Assembly (NCBI RefSeq): GCF_937616625.2
Contig: NC_065572.1
Location: 45,039,653 to 45,103,652, forward strand
Direction of reading: 5' to 3'
Source of the DNA: Mercurialis annua
Taxonomy: Eukaryota; Streptophyta; Magnoliopsida; Malpighiales; Euphorbiaceae
Length of the DNA stretch: 64,000 nt
The position numbers and the translations under genes are program-made. Shown here one piece after another: positions 36,533 through 48,547 of this stretch. How positions within the stretch are numbered: the first letter of the stretch is position 1; each line of letters begins with the position of its first letter. The notes beneath the pieces were generated by a model that saw only the letters and a program-made list of their open reading frames with translations, made no database searches and was not told the origin of the DNA.

Positions 36533-39500
36533 CTAATCTAGCTGCACTTTTCACGTACACTTTGCTTAATATAACCTAACCATGCTTAGGTAATAGGAAC
36601 GACGCATTAAAGAGACTTAGGACGTGCCATACTAATCTAAAGATGCGACATAAGATGCGACATACTAATCTAGCTTCACTTTTCACGTACACTTTGCTTA
36701 ATATAACCTAACCATGCTTAGGTAATAGGAACGACGCATTAAAGAGACTTAGGACGCGCCATACTAATCTTACGTCACTTTTCACGCACACTTTGCGTAA
36801 TATAACCTAACCATGCTTAGGTAATCAGAACGACCCGTTAAAGAGACTTTAGACGCGTCCTACTAATCTAGCGTCACTTTTACGCAGACTTTCCGTAATA
36901 TAACCTAACCATGCTTAGGTAATCGGAACGACGCGTTAAAGAGACTTGAGTAGCGACATACTTATATAGCGTCACTTTTCACGCACACTTTGTGTAATAT
37001 AACCTAACCATGCTTAGGTAATTGGAACACGCGTTAAAGAGACTTGAGACGCGACAAACTAATCTAGCGTCACTTTTTATGCACACTTTTCGTAAAATAA
37101 CCTAACCATACGTTGGTAATCGGAACGACGCGTTAAAGAGACTTCATGCGCGACATACTAATCTATTATCACTTTTCACGCACACTTTGCGTAATATATC
37201 CTAACCATGCAGAGGTAATCAGAACGACGCGTTAGAGACACTTGTGACGCAACATAAGCATGGTAATCGAAATGACATATTAAAGAGACTTGAAACGCGC
37301 CATACTAATCTAGTATAACTTTTTACGCACTCTTTGCGTCAAAAAACCTAACCATGATTAGGTGACCGGAACGACGCGTTAAATAGACTTAAGACTCGAC
37401 ATACTAATCTAGTGTCAATTTTCACGCACACTTTGCGTAATATAACCTAATCATGCTTAAGTAATCCGAACGACGCGTTAAATACACTTAAGACACGACA
37501 TACTAATCTAGCGTCACTTTTCACGCACACTTTGCGTAAAATAAACCTAACCATGCTTAGGTAATCAGAACGACGCGTTAAAGAAACTTGAGTCGCGACA
37601 TACTAATCTAGGGTCACTTTTCACGCACACTCTGCGTAATATAACCTAACCATGCTTAGGTAATCGGAACGACGCGTTAGAGAGACTTGGGATGCGACAT
37701 ACTAAACTAGCGTCGCTTTTCACGCACACTTTGCCTAATATAACGAAACCATGCTTAGGTAATCGGAACGACGCGTTAGAGAGACTTATGACGCGACATA
37801 CTAATCTAGCGTCACTATTAACCCACTCTTTACGTAATATAACCTAACCATGCTTAGTTAATTGGAACGACGCATTAGATACACTTGATACGCGACATAT
37901 TAATCTAGCGTCACTTATTACGCACACTTTACATAATATAACCAAACAACGCATAGGTAATCGGAACGACGCGTCAGAGAGACTTGTGACGCGATATACT
38001 AATCAATTGTCACTTTTCACGCACATTTTGCATAATATAACCTAACCATGCTTAGGTAAACGGAACGACGCATTAAAGAGACTTGAGACGCGACATACTA
38101 ATCTAGCATCACTTTTCACGCACACTTTGCGTAATATAACCTAACCATGCTTAGGTAATCGGAACGGGGCGTTAAAGAGACTTGAGACGCGACATAACCA
38201 TGCTTACTTAATCGGAACGACGCTTTAAAGAGACATGAGACGCGACATACTAATCTAGCGTTACTTTTCACGCACACTTTGCGAAATATAACCTAACCAT
38301 GATTAGGTAATCGGAACGACGTGACATATTCATCTAATGTCATTTTTCACGCACACTTTGCGTAATATAACCTTAACATGCTTAGGTAATCGGAACGACT
38401 CGTTAAAGATACTTGAGACGCGACATACTAATCTAGAGTCACTTTTCACGCACACTTTGCGTAATATAATCTAACTATGATTAGGTAATCGAAACGACAC
38501 GTTAGAGAGACTTGAGACGTGACATACTAATCTAGCGTCACTTTTCACGCACACTTTGCGTAATTTAACTTAACCATGCTTAGGTAATCAAAACGACGCA
38601 TTAAAGATACTTGAGACGCGATATACTAACCTAGCGTCACTTTTCACGCACACTTTGGGTAATATAACCTAACCATGCTTAGGTAATCGAAACGAAAAAG
38701 ACTTGAGACGCGACATACTAATCTATTGTCAATTTTTCCGCACACTTTGCATAATATCACCTAACCATTCATAGTAATCGGAACGACGTGTTAGAGAGAG
38801 TTGTGACACAACATACTAATCTAGGGTCACCTTTCACGCACTTTGCGTAATGTAACCTAACCATGCTTAGGTAATCAAAACGACGCGTTAGAGAGATTTG
38901 TGACGCGATATAAGTATGGTAATCGAAACGACGCATTAAAGAGACTTCAGAAAAGACATACTAATTATTGTCACTTTTCACGCACACTTTGCGTAATATA
39001 ACCTAACCTTGCTTAGGTAATCGGAACGACGCATTAAGGAGACTTGAGACGCGACATACTAATCTAGCGTCGCTTTTCACGCACAATTTGCGTATTATAA
39101 ATTAACCATACTTCGGTAATCGGAACGACGCGTTAGAGAGACTTCTAACGCGACATACTAATTTAGCGTCACTTTTCACGCACACTTTGCATAATATAAC
39201 CTAACCATGATTAGGTAATCGGAACGACGCGACATATTCATCAATTGTCATTTTTCACGCACACTTTGCGTAATATAACCTAACCATGGTTAGGTAATCG
39301 GAATGACGCGTTAAATAGACTTGAGACACGACATACTAATATATTGTACTTTTTCACGCACACTTTGCGTAATATAACCTTAACATGCTTAGGTAATCGG
39401 AATGACTCGTTAAAGATACTTGAGATGTGACATACTAACCTAGCATGCTTAGGTAATCGAAACGACGCGTTTGAGAGACTTGTGACGCGACATACTAAAC

Positions 39501-41481
39501 TAGCGTCACTTTTCACGCAAACTTTGCATAATATTAACCTAACCATTCTTAGGTAATCGGAAAGACACATTAAAGAGACTTGACACGGGACATATTAACC
39601 TAGCATCACTTTTCACACACACTTTGCGTAATATAACCTAGCCATGCTTAGGTAATCGGAACGACGCATTAAAAAGACTTAAGACGGGTCATACTAACCT
39701 AGCGTCACTTTTTCCACACACTTTGCGTAATATAACCTAGCCATGCTTAGGTAATCGAAACGACGCGTTAAAAAGAGTTGAGACATGACATACTAATCTA
39801 GCGTCACTTTTCACGCACACTTTGCGTAATATAACCTAACTATGCATAGGTAACCAGAATGATGCGTTAAAGAGACTTGAGATGCGACATACTAATCTAG
39901 CGTTACTTTTCACGCACACTTTGCGTAATATAACCTAACCATGGTAATTGGAATGACGCGTTAAAGAGACTTGAGACACGGCATAGTAATCTAGCGTCAA
40001 ATTTCAAGCACACTTTGCGTAAAATAACCTAACCATGTTTAGGTAATCGAAACGACGCGTTAAAGAGGCTTAAGACGCGACATACTAATCTATTGTCACT
40101 TTTCACGCACACTTTGCGTAATATAACCTAACCATGCTTAGGTAATCGGAAGGACGTGTTAGAGAGACTTGTGACGCGACATACTAATCAGCGTCACTTA
40201 TCACGCATACTTTGCATAATATAATCTAATAATGCTTTGGTAATCGGAACGATGCGTTAGAGAGACTTGTGACGCAACATACTAATCAATTGTCACTTTT
40301 CACGCACATTTTGCATAACCTAACCTAACCATGCTGAGGTAATCGGAACGATGCATTAAAGAGACTTGAGATGCGACATACTAATCTAGCATCACTTTTC
40401 ACGCACACTTTGCGTAATAAAACCTAACCATGCTTAGGTAATCGGAACGAGGCTTTAAAGGGACTTGAGACGTGATATACTAACATAGCGTCACTTTTCA
40501 CGCACAGTTTGCGTAATATAACATAACCATGCATAGGTAATCGGAACACGCTTAAAAGAGACTTGAGACGCGAGATACTAATATACAGTCACTTTTCACG
40601 TACACTTTGTGTAATATAACCTAACCATGCTTAGGTTATCAAAAACGCGTTAAAGAGACTTGAGACGCAACATACTAATCAATTGTTACTTTTCACGCAC
40701 ACTTTGTGTAATACAAACTATACATGCTTAGGTAATCGGAACGACACACTAAAGAGACTTGAGAAGCGCTATACTAATCTAACATCACTTTTCACGCGCA
40801 CTTTGTGTAATACAACCTAACCATGCTTAGGTAATCGGAACGACGCGTTAAAGAGACCTGTGATGCAAGATAAGCATGGTAATCAAAACGGCGCGCTAAA
40901 GAAACTTGAGACGCGACATACTAATCTATCGTCACTTTTCACGCACACTTTGCGTAATATAACCTAACCATTCTTTGGTAATCAAAACGACGCGCTAAAA
41001 ACACTTGAGATGCAACATAATAATCTAGCGTCACTTTTCACTCACACTTTGCGTAGTATACCCTAACCATGTTAGGTAATCGGAACGACGAGTTAAAGAG
41101 ACTTAAGAAGCGACATACTAACCTAGCGTCACTTTTCACCCACACTTTGCGTAATATAACCTAACCATGCTTAGGTAATCGGAACAATGCATCATAGAGA
41201 TTTGTGACGCGAGATAAGCATGGTAATCGAAACTACGCGTTAAAGAGACTTGAGACGCGACATACTAATCTATCGTCACTTTTCACGCACACTATGTGTA
41301 ATATAACCTAACCATGCTTACGTAATTGAAACGACGCGTTAAAAAGACTTGAGATGCGATACAATAATCTAGCGTCACTTTTCACGCACACTTTGCGTAG
41401 TATAACCTAACCATGTTTAGGTAATCGGAACGACGCGTTAAAGAGACTTGAGGACGTGATATACTAACCTAGCGTCACTTT
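36533..41481 (-). repeat. Inverted block of the 99-bp satellite (~4.9 kb)
   Basis: Every monomer here is the reverse complement of the flanking ones, with landmarks cacttttcacgcac, ataacctaaccatgc and aacgacgcgttaaagaga. The left junction lies in 'acctaatctag' (36531-36540). There 'ctaa' belongs to both the plus monomer and the inverted monomer, a 4-bp microhomology. The right junction is at 41481/41482, where 'gcgtcacttt' meets 'agtcgttgcg' inside a short module. Variants match the plus-strand region 32.9-36.5 kb read backwards: 36.54 to ~36.9 kb matches 34.8 back to 34.4 kb, ~38.0 kb matches 33.4 and 35.85 kb, and ~40.9 kb matches 32.95 kb. The block is thus an inverted copy of neighbouring HOR units. 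Satellite only. Confidence 0.95.
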
Positions 41482-41490
41482 AGTCGTTGC

Positions 41491-41730
41491 GATTACCATT
41501 CTTATCTCGCGTCACAAGTCTCTTTATCGCGTCGTTCCGATTACCATACTTATCTCGCGTCACAAGACTCTTTAACGCGTTGTTCCGATTACCATACTTA
41601 TCTCGCGTCACAAGTCTCTTTAATGCGTCGTTCGGATTACCATACTTATCTCGCGTCACAAGTCTCTTTAATGCGTCGTTCGGATTACCATACTTATCTC
41701 GCGTCACAAGTCTCTTTAACGCGTCGTTCC
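41491..41730 (+). repeat. Run of five 48-bp short modules
   Basis: There are exactly 240 bp between gattacc at 41491 and gattacc at 41731. The modules share 'cttatctcgcgtcac'. Modules 3 and 4 share 'aatgcgtcgttcg', so one was probably copied from the other. It lies right at the inversion junction. The frames on both strands stay open here because 48 is a multiple of three. Confidence 0.93.
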
Positions 41731-42716
41731 GATTACCTAAGCATGGTTAGGTTATATTACACAAACAATGCGTGAAAAGTGACGTTAAATTAGTATGTCT
41801 CATCTCAAGTCTCTCAGACGCGTCGTCCAATTTCCTAAGCATGGTTAAGTTATTTTACGTAAAGTGTGCGTGAAAAATGACGCTAGATTAGTATGTCCAG
41901 TCTCAAGTTTCTTTAATGCGTCGTTCCGATTACCTAAGCATAGTTAAGTTATATTACGCAATGTGTGCGTAAAAAGTGACGCTAGATTAGTTTGTTTCGT
42001 CTCAAGCCTCTTTAACGCGTAGTTTCGATTACTATATTTATCTCGTGTCATAAGTCTCTTTAACGCGTCGTTCCGATTACCTAAGCATGGTTACGTTATA
42101 TTACGCAAAGAGTGCGTGAATAGTGACGCAATATTGGTATATCGCATCTCAAGTCTCTCTGACGCGTCGTTCCAATTTCCTAAGCATGGTTAGGTTATAT
42201 TAGGCAAAGCGTGCGTGAAAAGTGACACTAGATTAGTATGTCGCGTCTCAAGTCTCTCTAACGCGTCGTTCTGATTTCCTAAGCATAGTTATGTTATGTT
42301 ACGCAATGCGTGCGTAAAAAGTGACGCTAGATTAATATTGCACGTCTCAAGTCTCTTTAACGCGTTGTTTTGATTACCATGCTTATGTCACGTCCCAAGT
42401 CTCTCGAACGTGTCGTTCTGATTACCTAAGCATGGTTAGGTTATATTACGCAAAGTGTGCGTAGAAAATGACAATAGATTAGTATGTAGCGTCTCAAATC
42501 TATTTAACGCGTCGTTCCAATTACATAAGCATGGTTAGGTTATATTACGCAGAGTGTGAGTGAAAATGACAATAGATTAGTATGTCGCGTCATAAGTCTA
42601 TCTAACGCGTTGTTCCGATTACCTTAGCATGGTTAGGTTATATTACGCATAGTGTGCGTGGAAAGTGACGCTAGATTAGTATGTCGCGTCTCAATTCTCT
42701 TTATCGCATTATAATG

Positions 42717-42730
42717 ATTATCTAAGCATG
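42717..42730 (+). repeat. Target-site duplication, left (SINE copy 1)
   Basis: attatctaagcatg (14 bp of satellite) is repeated exactly at 42841-42854, directly flanking the insertion. This is the hallmark of target-primed retrotransposition. Confidence 0.9.
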
Positions 42731-42840
42731 TTTTTTTTTTTGATAATTGGGGAGGGGAGAGCGCTTGTGGGAGGAATTGAACGCACGACCTAGCAGTTTG
42801 CTGCCTAGCGCTTATACCATTTGAGCTATAGCTCATTGGT
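42731..42840 (-). mobile_element. tRNA-derived SINE-like insertion, copy 1
   Basis: On the minus strand a ~72-bp tRNA-like body has an A-box-like tagctcaaatgg (complement of 42817-42828) and a B-box-like gttcaattcc (complement of 42773-42782). It is followed by ~25 bp of unrelated sequence and an A-tail, seen as 11 T at 42731-42741 on the plus strand. The element is flanked by a perfect 14-bp target-site duplication of satellite sequence. The short length means it could be a very short SINE or a tRNA retropseudogene. I do not assign the parent tRNA. The minus-strand frame through it is a shadow. Confidence 0.82.
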
Positions 42841-42854
42841 ATTATCTAAGCATG
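42841..42854 (+). repeat. Target-site duplication, right (SINE copy 1)
   Basis: Second copy of attatctaagcatg, after which the interrupted monomer continues as 'gttagaggttatatta' with a small extra 'ag'. Confidence 0.9.
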
Positions 42855-45800
42855 GTTAGAGGTTATATTAAGCAAAACGTGCGTGAAAAGTAACACTAGA
42901 TTAGTATGTCGCGTATAAAGTCTATTTAACACGTCGTTCCTAATACCTATGAATGGTTAGGTTATATTACGCAGGTGTGCTTGAAAAGTGACGCTAGATT
43001 AGTATGTCGCGTCTCAAGGCTCTTTAATGCGTAATACGCAAAGTTTGCGTGGAAAGTGACGGTAGATTAGTATGTCGCGTGTCAAGGCTCTTTAACGCGT
43101 CGTTCTGATTACCTAAGCATGGTTAGGATATAGTACGCAAAGTGTGCGTAAAAAGGATCAATAGATTAGTATATCGTGTCTCAAGTCTCTTTAACGCGTC
43201 GTTCTTATTACCTAAGCATGGTTAGGTTATATTACGCAAGGTGTGCGCGAAAAGTAACGCTAGATTAGCATGTCGGGTCTCAAGGCTCTTAAATGCGTCG
43301 TTCCGATTACCTAAGCATGATTAGGTTATACTACGCAAAGTTTGCGTGAAAAGTGACGCTAGATTAGTATGTCGCTTCTCAAGTCTCTTTAACGCGTCGT
43401 TTCGATTACCATGCTTATGTCGCGTCACAAGTCTCTCTAACGCGTCCTTCCGATTACCTAAGCATGGTTAGTTTATAGTACGCGAAGTGTGCGTAAAAAG
43501 GATCAATTGATAAGTATGTTGCGTCTCAAGTCTCTTTAACGCGTCGTTCCTATTACCTAAGAATGGTTAGGTTATATGACGCAAAGTGTGCTTGAAAAGT
43601 GACGCTAGATTAGTATGTCAAGTCTCCAATCTCTTTCACGCGTCGTTCCGAATACCTAAGCATGGTTAGGTTATATTACGCTAAGTGTGCGTAAAAAGTG
43701 ACACTAGATTAGTATGTTTCGTATCAAGTCTCTTTATCGCGTCGTTTCGATCACCATACTTATCTCGCGTCACAAGTCTCTTTAACGCGTCGTTCTGATT
43801 ACCTATGCATGGTTAGGTTATATTACGCAAAGTGTGCGTGAAAAGTGAGGTTAGATTAGTATGTCGCGTCTCAATTCTCTCTAACGCGTCGTTCCAATTT
43901 CCTAAGCATGGTTAGGTTATAATACGTAAAGTGTGCATGAAAAGTGACACTAGATTAGTATGTCGCGTCTCAAGTCTCTCTAACACGTCGCTCCGATTTC
44001 CTAAGCATGGTTATGTTATATTACGCAACGCGTGCGTAAAAAGTGACGCTAGATTAATATTGCGCGTCTCAAGTCTCTTTAACGCGTCATTTCGATTACC
44101 ATGCTTATGTCGCGTCACAAGTCTCTCTAACGCGACATTCCGATTACCTAAGCATGGTTAGGTTATAGTACGCAAAGTTTGGGTAGAAAGGAGCAATAAA
44201 GTATGTCGCGTCTCAAGTCTTTTTAACGCGTCGTTCCGATTACCTAAGTATGGTTAGGTTATATTACGCGAAGTGTGCGTGAAAAGTGACGCTAGATTAG
44301 TATGTCCACTCTCAAGTCTCTTTAATGCGTCGTTCCGATTACCTAAGCATGGTTAGGTTATATTACGCAAAGTTTGAGTAAAAAGTGAGGCTAGATTAGT
44401 TTGTTTCGTCTCAATTCTCTTTAACGCGTCGTTTCGATTACTATACTTATCTCGAGTCACAAGTCTCTTTAACGCGTCGTTCCGATTACCTAAGCATGGT
44501 TAGGTTATATTACACAAAGTGTGCGTGAAAAGTAACTTTAGATTAGTATGTCGCATCTCAAATCTCTCTAACGCGTCATTCCGATTTCCTAAGCATGGTT
44601 AGGTTATATTACGCAAAGTGTCCGTGAAAAGTGACACTAGATTAGTATGTCGCGTCTCAAGTCTCTCTAACGCGTCGTTCCGATATCCTAAGCATTGTTA
44701 TGTTATATTACGCAATGCGTGCGTAAAAAGTTACGCTAGATTAATATTGCGCGTCTCAAATCTCTTTAACGCGTCGTTTCGATTACCATGCTTATGTCGC
44801 GTCACAAGTCTCTCAAACACGTCGTTCTGATTACCTAAGCATGGTTAGGTTATATTACACAAAGTGTGCGTTCAAAATGACAATTGATTAGTATGTCACA
44901 TCTCAAGTCTATTTAATGCATCGTTCGAATTACTTAAGCATGGTTAGGTTATATTAGGCAGAGTGTACGCGAAAAATGACATTAGATTAGTATGTCGCGT
45001 CTTAAGTCTATCTAACGCGTTGTTCCGATTACCTTAGGCTATATTACGCAATTTGTGCATGAAAAGTGACGCTAGATTAGTATGTCGCATCTCAATTCTC
45101 TTTATCGCGTTGTTCCAATTATCTAAGCATGGTTAGGGTATATTATGCAAAGCGTGCGTGAAAAGTGACATTAGATTAGTATGTCGCGTCTAAAGTCTAT
45201 TTAACGCGTCATTCCTATTACCTAAGAATGGTTAGGTTATATTACGCAGTGTGCGTGAAAAGTGACGCTAGATTAGCATGTTGCGTCTCAAGGCTCTTTA
45301 ATGTGTCGTTCCGATTACCTAAGCATGGTTAGGTTATAATGCGCAAAGTTTGCGTGAAAAGTGACGATAGATTAGTATGTCGCGTCTCAAGTCTCTTTAA
45401 CGCGTCGTTTCGATTACCATGCTTATCTCGCGTCACAAGTCTCTTTAACTCGACATTGTGATTACCTAAGCATGGTTAGGTTTTATTACGCAAAGTGTGC
45501 GTGAAAAGTGACACTAGATCAGTATATCCTACCTCAAGTCTCACTAACGCGTCGTTCCGATTTCCTAAGCATGGTTAGGTTATATTAGGCAAAGTATGCG
45601 TGAAAAGTGACGCTAGATTATATGACTCGTGTCAAGTCTCTTTAACACGTCGTTCCGATTTCCTAAGCATGGTTAGGTTATATTAGGCAAAGTGTGCGTA
45701 AAAAAGTGACGGTAGATTAGTATATCGCGTCTCAAGTCTCTTTAACACGTGTTTCCAATTACCTAAGCATGGAATGCTTATATTACGCAAAGTGTTTTGA

Positions 45801-47385
45801 AAAGTGACGGTAGATTAGTATATCGCGTCTCAAGTCTCTTTAATGTATCGTTCTAATTACCTAACCATGGTTTGGTTATGTTACGAAAGGTGTGCGTGAA
45901 AAGTGACGCTAGATTAGTATGTCGCATCTCAATGCTCTTTAACGCGTCGTTCCGTTTACCTAAGCATGGTTAGGTTATATTACGCAATGTCTGTGTGAAA
46001 AGTGACGCTATATTAGTATCTTGCGTCTCAAGTCTCTTTAACGCGTCGTTTTGATTACCATGCTTATTAACCCGTCATTCCGATTACCTAAGCATAGTTA
46101 GGTTATATTATGCAAAGTGTGTGTGAAACGTTACGCTAGATTAATATGTCGCTACTCAAGTCTCTATGATGCGTCGTTCTGATTACCTATGCATGCGTAA
46201 TAAGTGACGCTAGATTAGTATGGCGCGTTTCAAGTCTCTTTAACGCGTCGTTTCGATTACGGTGCTTATGTCGCGCCACAAGTGTCTCTATCGCGTCGTT
46301 CTGATTACCTAAGCATGGTTAGATTATATATTACGCAAAGTGTGCGTGAAAAGTGCAATGTATTAGTATGTAGCATCTCAAGTCTTTTTAACGCGTCGTT
46401 CCTATTACCTAGGCATGGTTAGGTTATTTTACGCAAAGTGTGCTTGAAAAGTGACGCTAGATTAGTATGACGCGTCTCAAGTCTCTTTAATGCGTATTCC
46501 GATTACCTAAGCATGACTAGGTTATATTACGTGAAGTGTGCGTGAAAAGTGACGCCATATTAGTATGTCGCCTCTGAAGTCTCTTTAACGCGTCTTTCCG
46601 ATTATGTAAGCATGGGTAGGTTATTTTACGAAAAGTGTGCGTGAAAAATGACGCTACATTAGTATGTCGCGTCTCAAGTCTCTTTAACGCATTGTACCGA
46701 TTACCTAAGGATTGTTACTTCACGAAAAGTGTGCGTGAAAAGTAACAAACATTAGTTTGTCGCGTCTCTAGTCTATTTAACGTGTCATTCCGATTACCTA
46801 AGCATTGTTAGGTTATATTACGCAAAGTGTGCATGGAAACTGACGCTAGATTAGTATGTCGCATATCAATTCTCTTTAACGCGTTGTACCAATTACCTAA
46901 GGATGGTTAGGTTAGTTTACAGAAAGTGTACGTGAAAAGTGACGCTAGATTAGTATGTCGTGTCTTAAGTCTATTTAACGCGTCGTTCTGATTATCAAAG
47001 CATGGTTAGGTTATATTACGCGAAGTGTGTGTGAAAAGTTACGCTAGATTAGTATGTCGCGTCTCAATTCTCTTTAACGCGTTGTTCCGATTACCTAAGC
47101 ATGGTTAGGTTATATTATGCAAAGTGTGCGTGAAAAGTTACGCTAGATTAGTATGTCGCTTCTCAAGTCTCTTTATCGCATCTTTCCGGTTACCTAGGCA
47201 TGGTTAGGTTATATTACGCAAAGTTTGCGTGAAAAGCGACGCTAGATTAGTATGTCCAGTCTCAAGTCTCTTTAACGCGTCGTTCCGATTACCTAAGCAC
47301 GGTTAGGTTATATTACGCAATGTGTGCTTAAAAAGTGATGCTAGATTAGTTTGTTTTGTCTCAAGTCTCTTTTACAAGTCATTTC

Positions 47386-47529
47386 GATTACCATACTTAT
47401 CTCGCGTCACAAGTCTCTTTAAAGCGTCGTTCCGATTACCATACTTATCTCGCGTCACAAGTCTCTTTAACGCGTCGTTCCGATTACCATACTTATCTCG
47501 CGTCACAAGTCTCTTTAACGCGTCGTTCC
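47386..47529 (+). repeat. Run of three 48-bp short modules
   Basis: Exactly 144 bp, from gattacc at 47386 to gattacc at 47530. It is homologous in position to the five-module runs at 41491 and 54797 and the three-module runs at 8447 and 19210. Confidence 0.92.
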
Positions 47530-48410
47530 GATTACCTAAGCATGGCTAGGTTATATTACGCAAACAGTGCGTGAAAACTGACGTTAAATTAGTATGTATC
47601 GTCTCAAGTCTCTCTAACGCGTCGTCCAATTTCCGAAGCATGGTTAAGTTATTTTACGCAAAGTGTGCGTGAAAAGTGACGCTTGATTAGTATGTCCAGT
47701 CTCAAGTCTCTTTAACGCGTCGTTCCGATTACCTAAGCATGGTTAAGTTATATTACGCAAAGTGTGCGTAAAAAGTGACGCTAGATTAGTTTGTTTCGTC
47801 TCAAGTCTTTTTAACGCTTAATTTTGATTACTATATTTATCTCGCGTCACAAGTCTCTTTAACGCGTCGTTCCGATTACCTAAGCATGGTTAGGTTATGT
47901 TACGCAAAGAGTGCGTGAATAGTGACGCTATATTAGTATGTCGCGTCTCAAGTCTCTCTAACGCGTTGTTCCAATTTCCTAAGCATGGTTATGTTATATT
48001 ACGCAATGCGTGCGTAAAAAGTGACACTAGATTAATATTGCACGTCTCAAGTCTCTTTAACGCGTCGTTTCGATTACCATGCTTATGTCGCGTCACAAGT
48101 CTCTCGAACGTGTCGTTCTGATTACCTATGCATGGTTAGGTTATATTACGCGAAGTGAAAATGACAATAGATTAGTATGTAGCGTCTCAAGTCTATTTAA
48201 CGCGTCGTTCCAATTAAATAAGCATGGTTAGGTTATATTACGCAGAGTGTACGTGAAAAATGACAATAGATTAGTATGTCGCGTCTTAAGTCTATCTAAC
48301 GCGTTGTTCCAATTATCTTAGCATGGTTAGGTTATATTACGCATAGTGTGCGTGGAAAGTGACGCTAGATTAGTATGTCGCGTCTCAATTGTCTTTATCG
48401 CATTATTCTT

Positions 48411-48424
48411 ATTATCTAAGCATG
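48411..48424 (+). repeat. Target-site duplication, left (SINE copy 2)
   Basis: attatctaagcatg, repeated at 48534-48547; a following g may extend the match to 15 bp. Same target sequence as copy 1. Confidence 0.9.
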
Positions 48425-48425
48425 G

Positions 48426-48533
48426 TTTTTTTTTTGATAATTGGGGAGGGAGAGCGCTTGTGGGAGGAATTGAACTCACGACCTAGCAGTTTGCTGCCTA
48501 GCGCTTATACCATTTGAGCTATAGCTCATTGGT
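48426..48533 (-). mobile_element. tRNA-derived SINE-like insertion, copy 2
   Basis: This is nearly identical to 42731-42840, in the same orientation and at the same point of the monomer, with the same target-site duplication and the same 'gttagaggtt' flank. It is therefore a copy made when the satellite block was duplicated. The A-tail is 10 long (T-run 48426-48435). The A-box-like motif is the complement of 48510-48521 and the B-box-like motif the complement of 48466-48475. Differences from copy 1 include one base in the G-run and one substitution just beyond the B box. Confidence 0.82.
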
Positions 48534-48547
48534 ATTATCTAAGCATG
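48534..48547 (+). repeat. Target-site duplication, right (SINE copy 2)
   Basis: attatctaagcatg, matching 48411-48424 and both repeats around copy 1. Confidence 0.9.

Larger units (their letters stand above)
41491..47385 (+). repeat. 5.9-kb higher-order repeat, copy 1
   Basis: It opens with five 48-bp modules, continues with monomers matching 47530 onward (offset ~5799, then ~5694 from the SINE to ~45.3 kb) and closes with the segment related to 20.2-22.0 kb. It ends where the next run of 48-bp modules starts. It contains the SINE-like insertion at 42731-42840 and is otherwise satellite. Confidence 0.8.

Noticed and set aside
42633..42836. 67-codon minus-strand frame starting in the SINE-like element
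   Set aside because: It is a chance frame crossing the retroelement and the adjacent satellite.
42731..42840. Functional tRNA gene on the minus strand
   Set aside because: The tRNA-like region is followed by unrelated sequence and an A-tail, and it sits between target-site duplications. The acceptor and anticodon arms do not form a convincing cloverleaf by eye.
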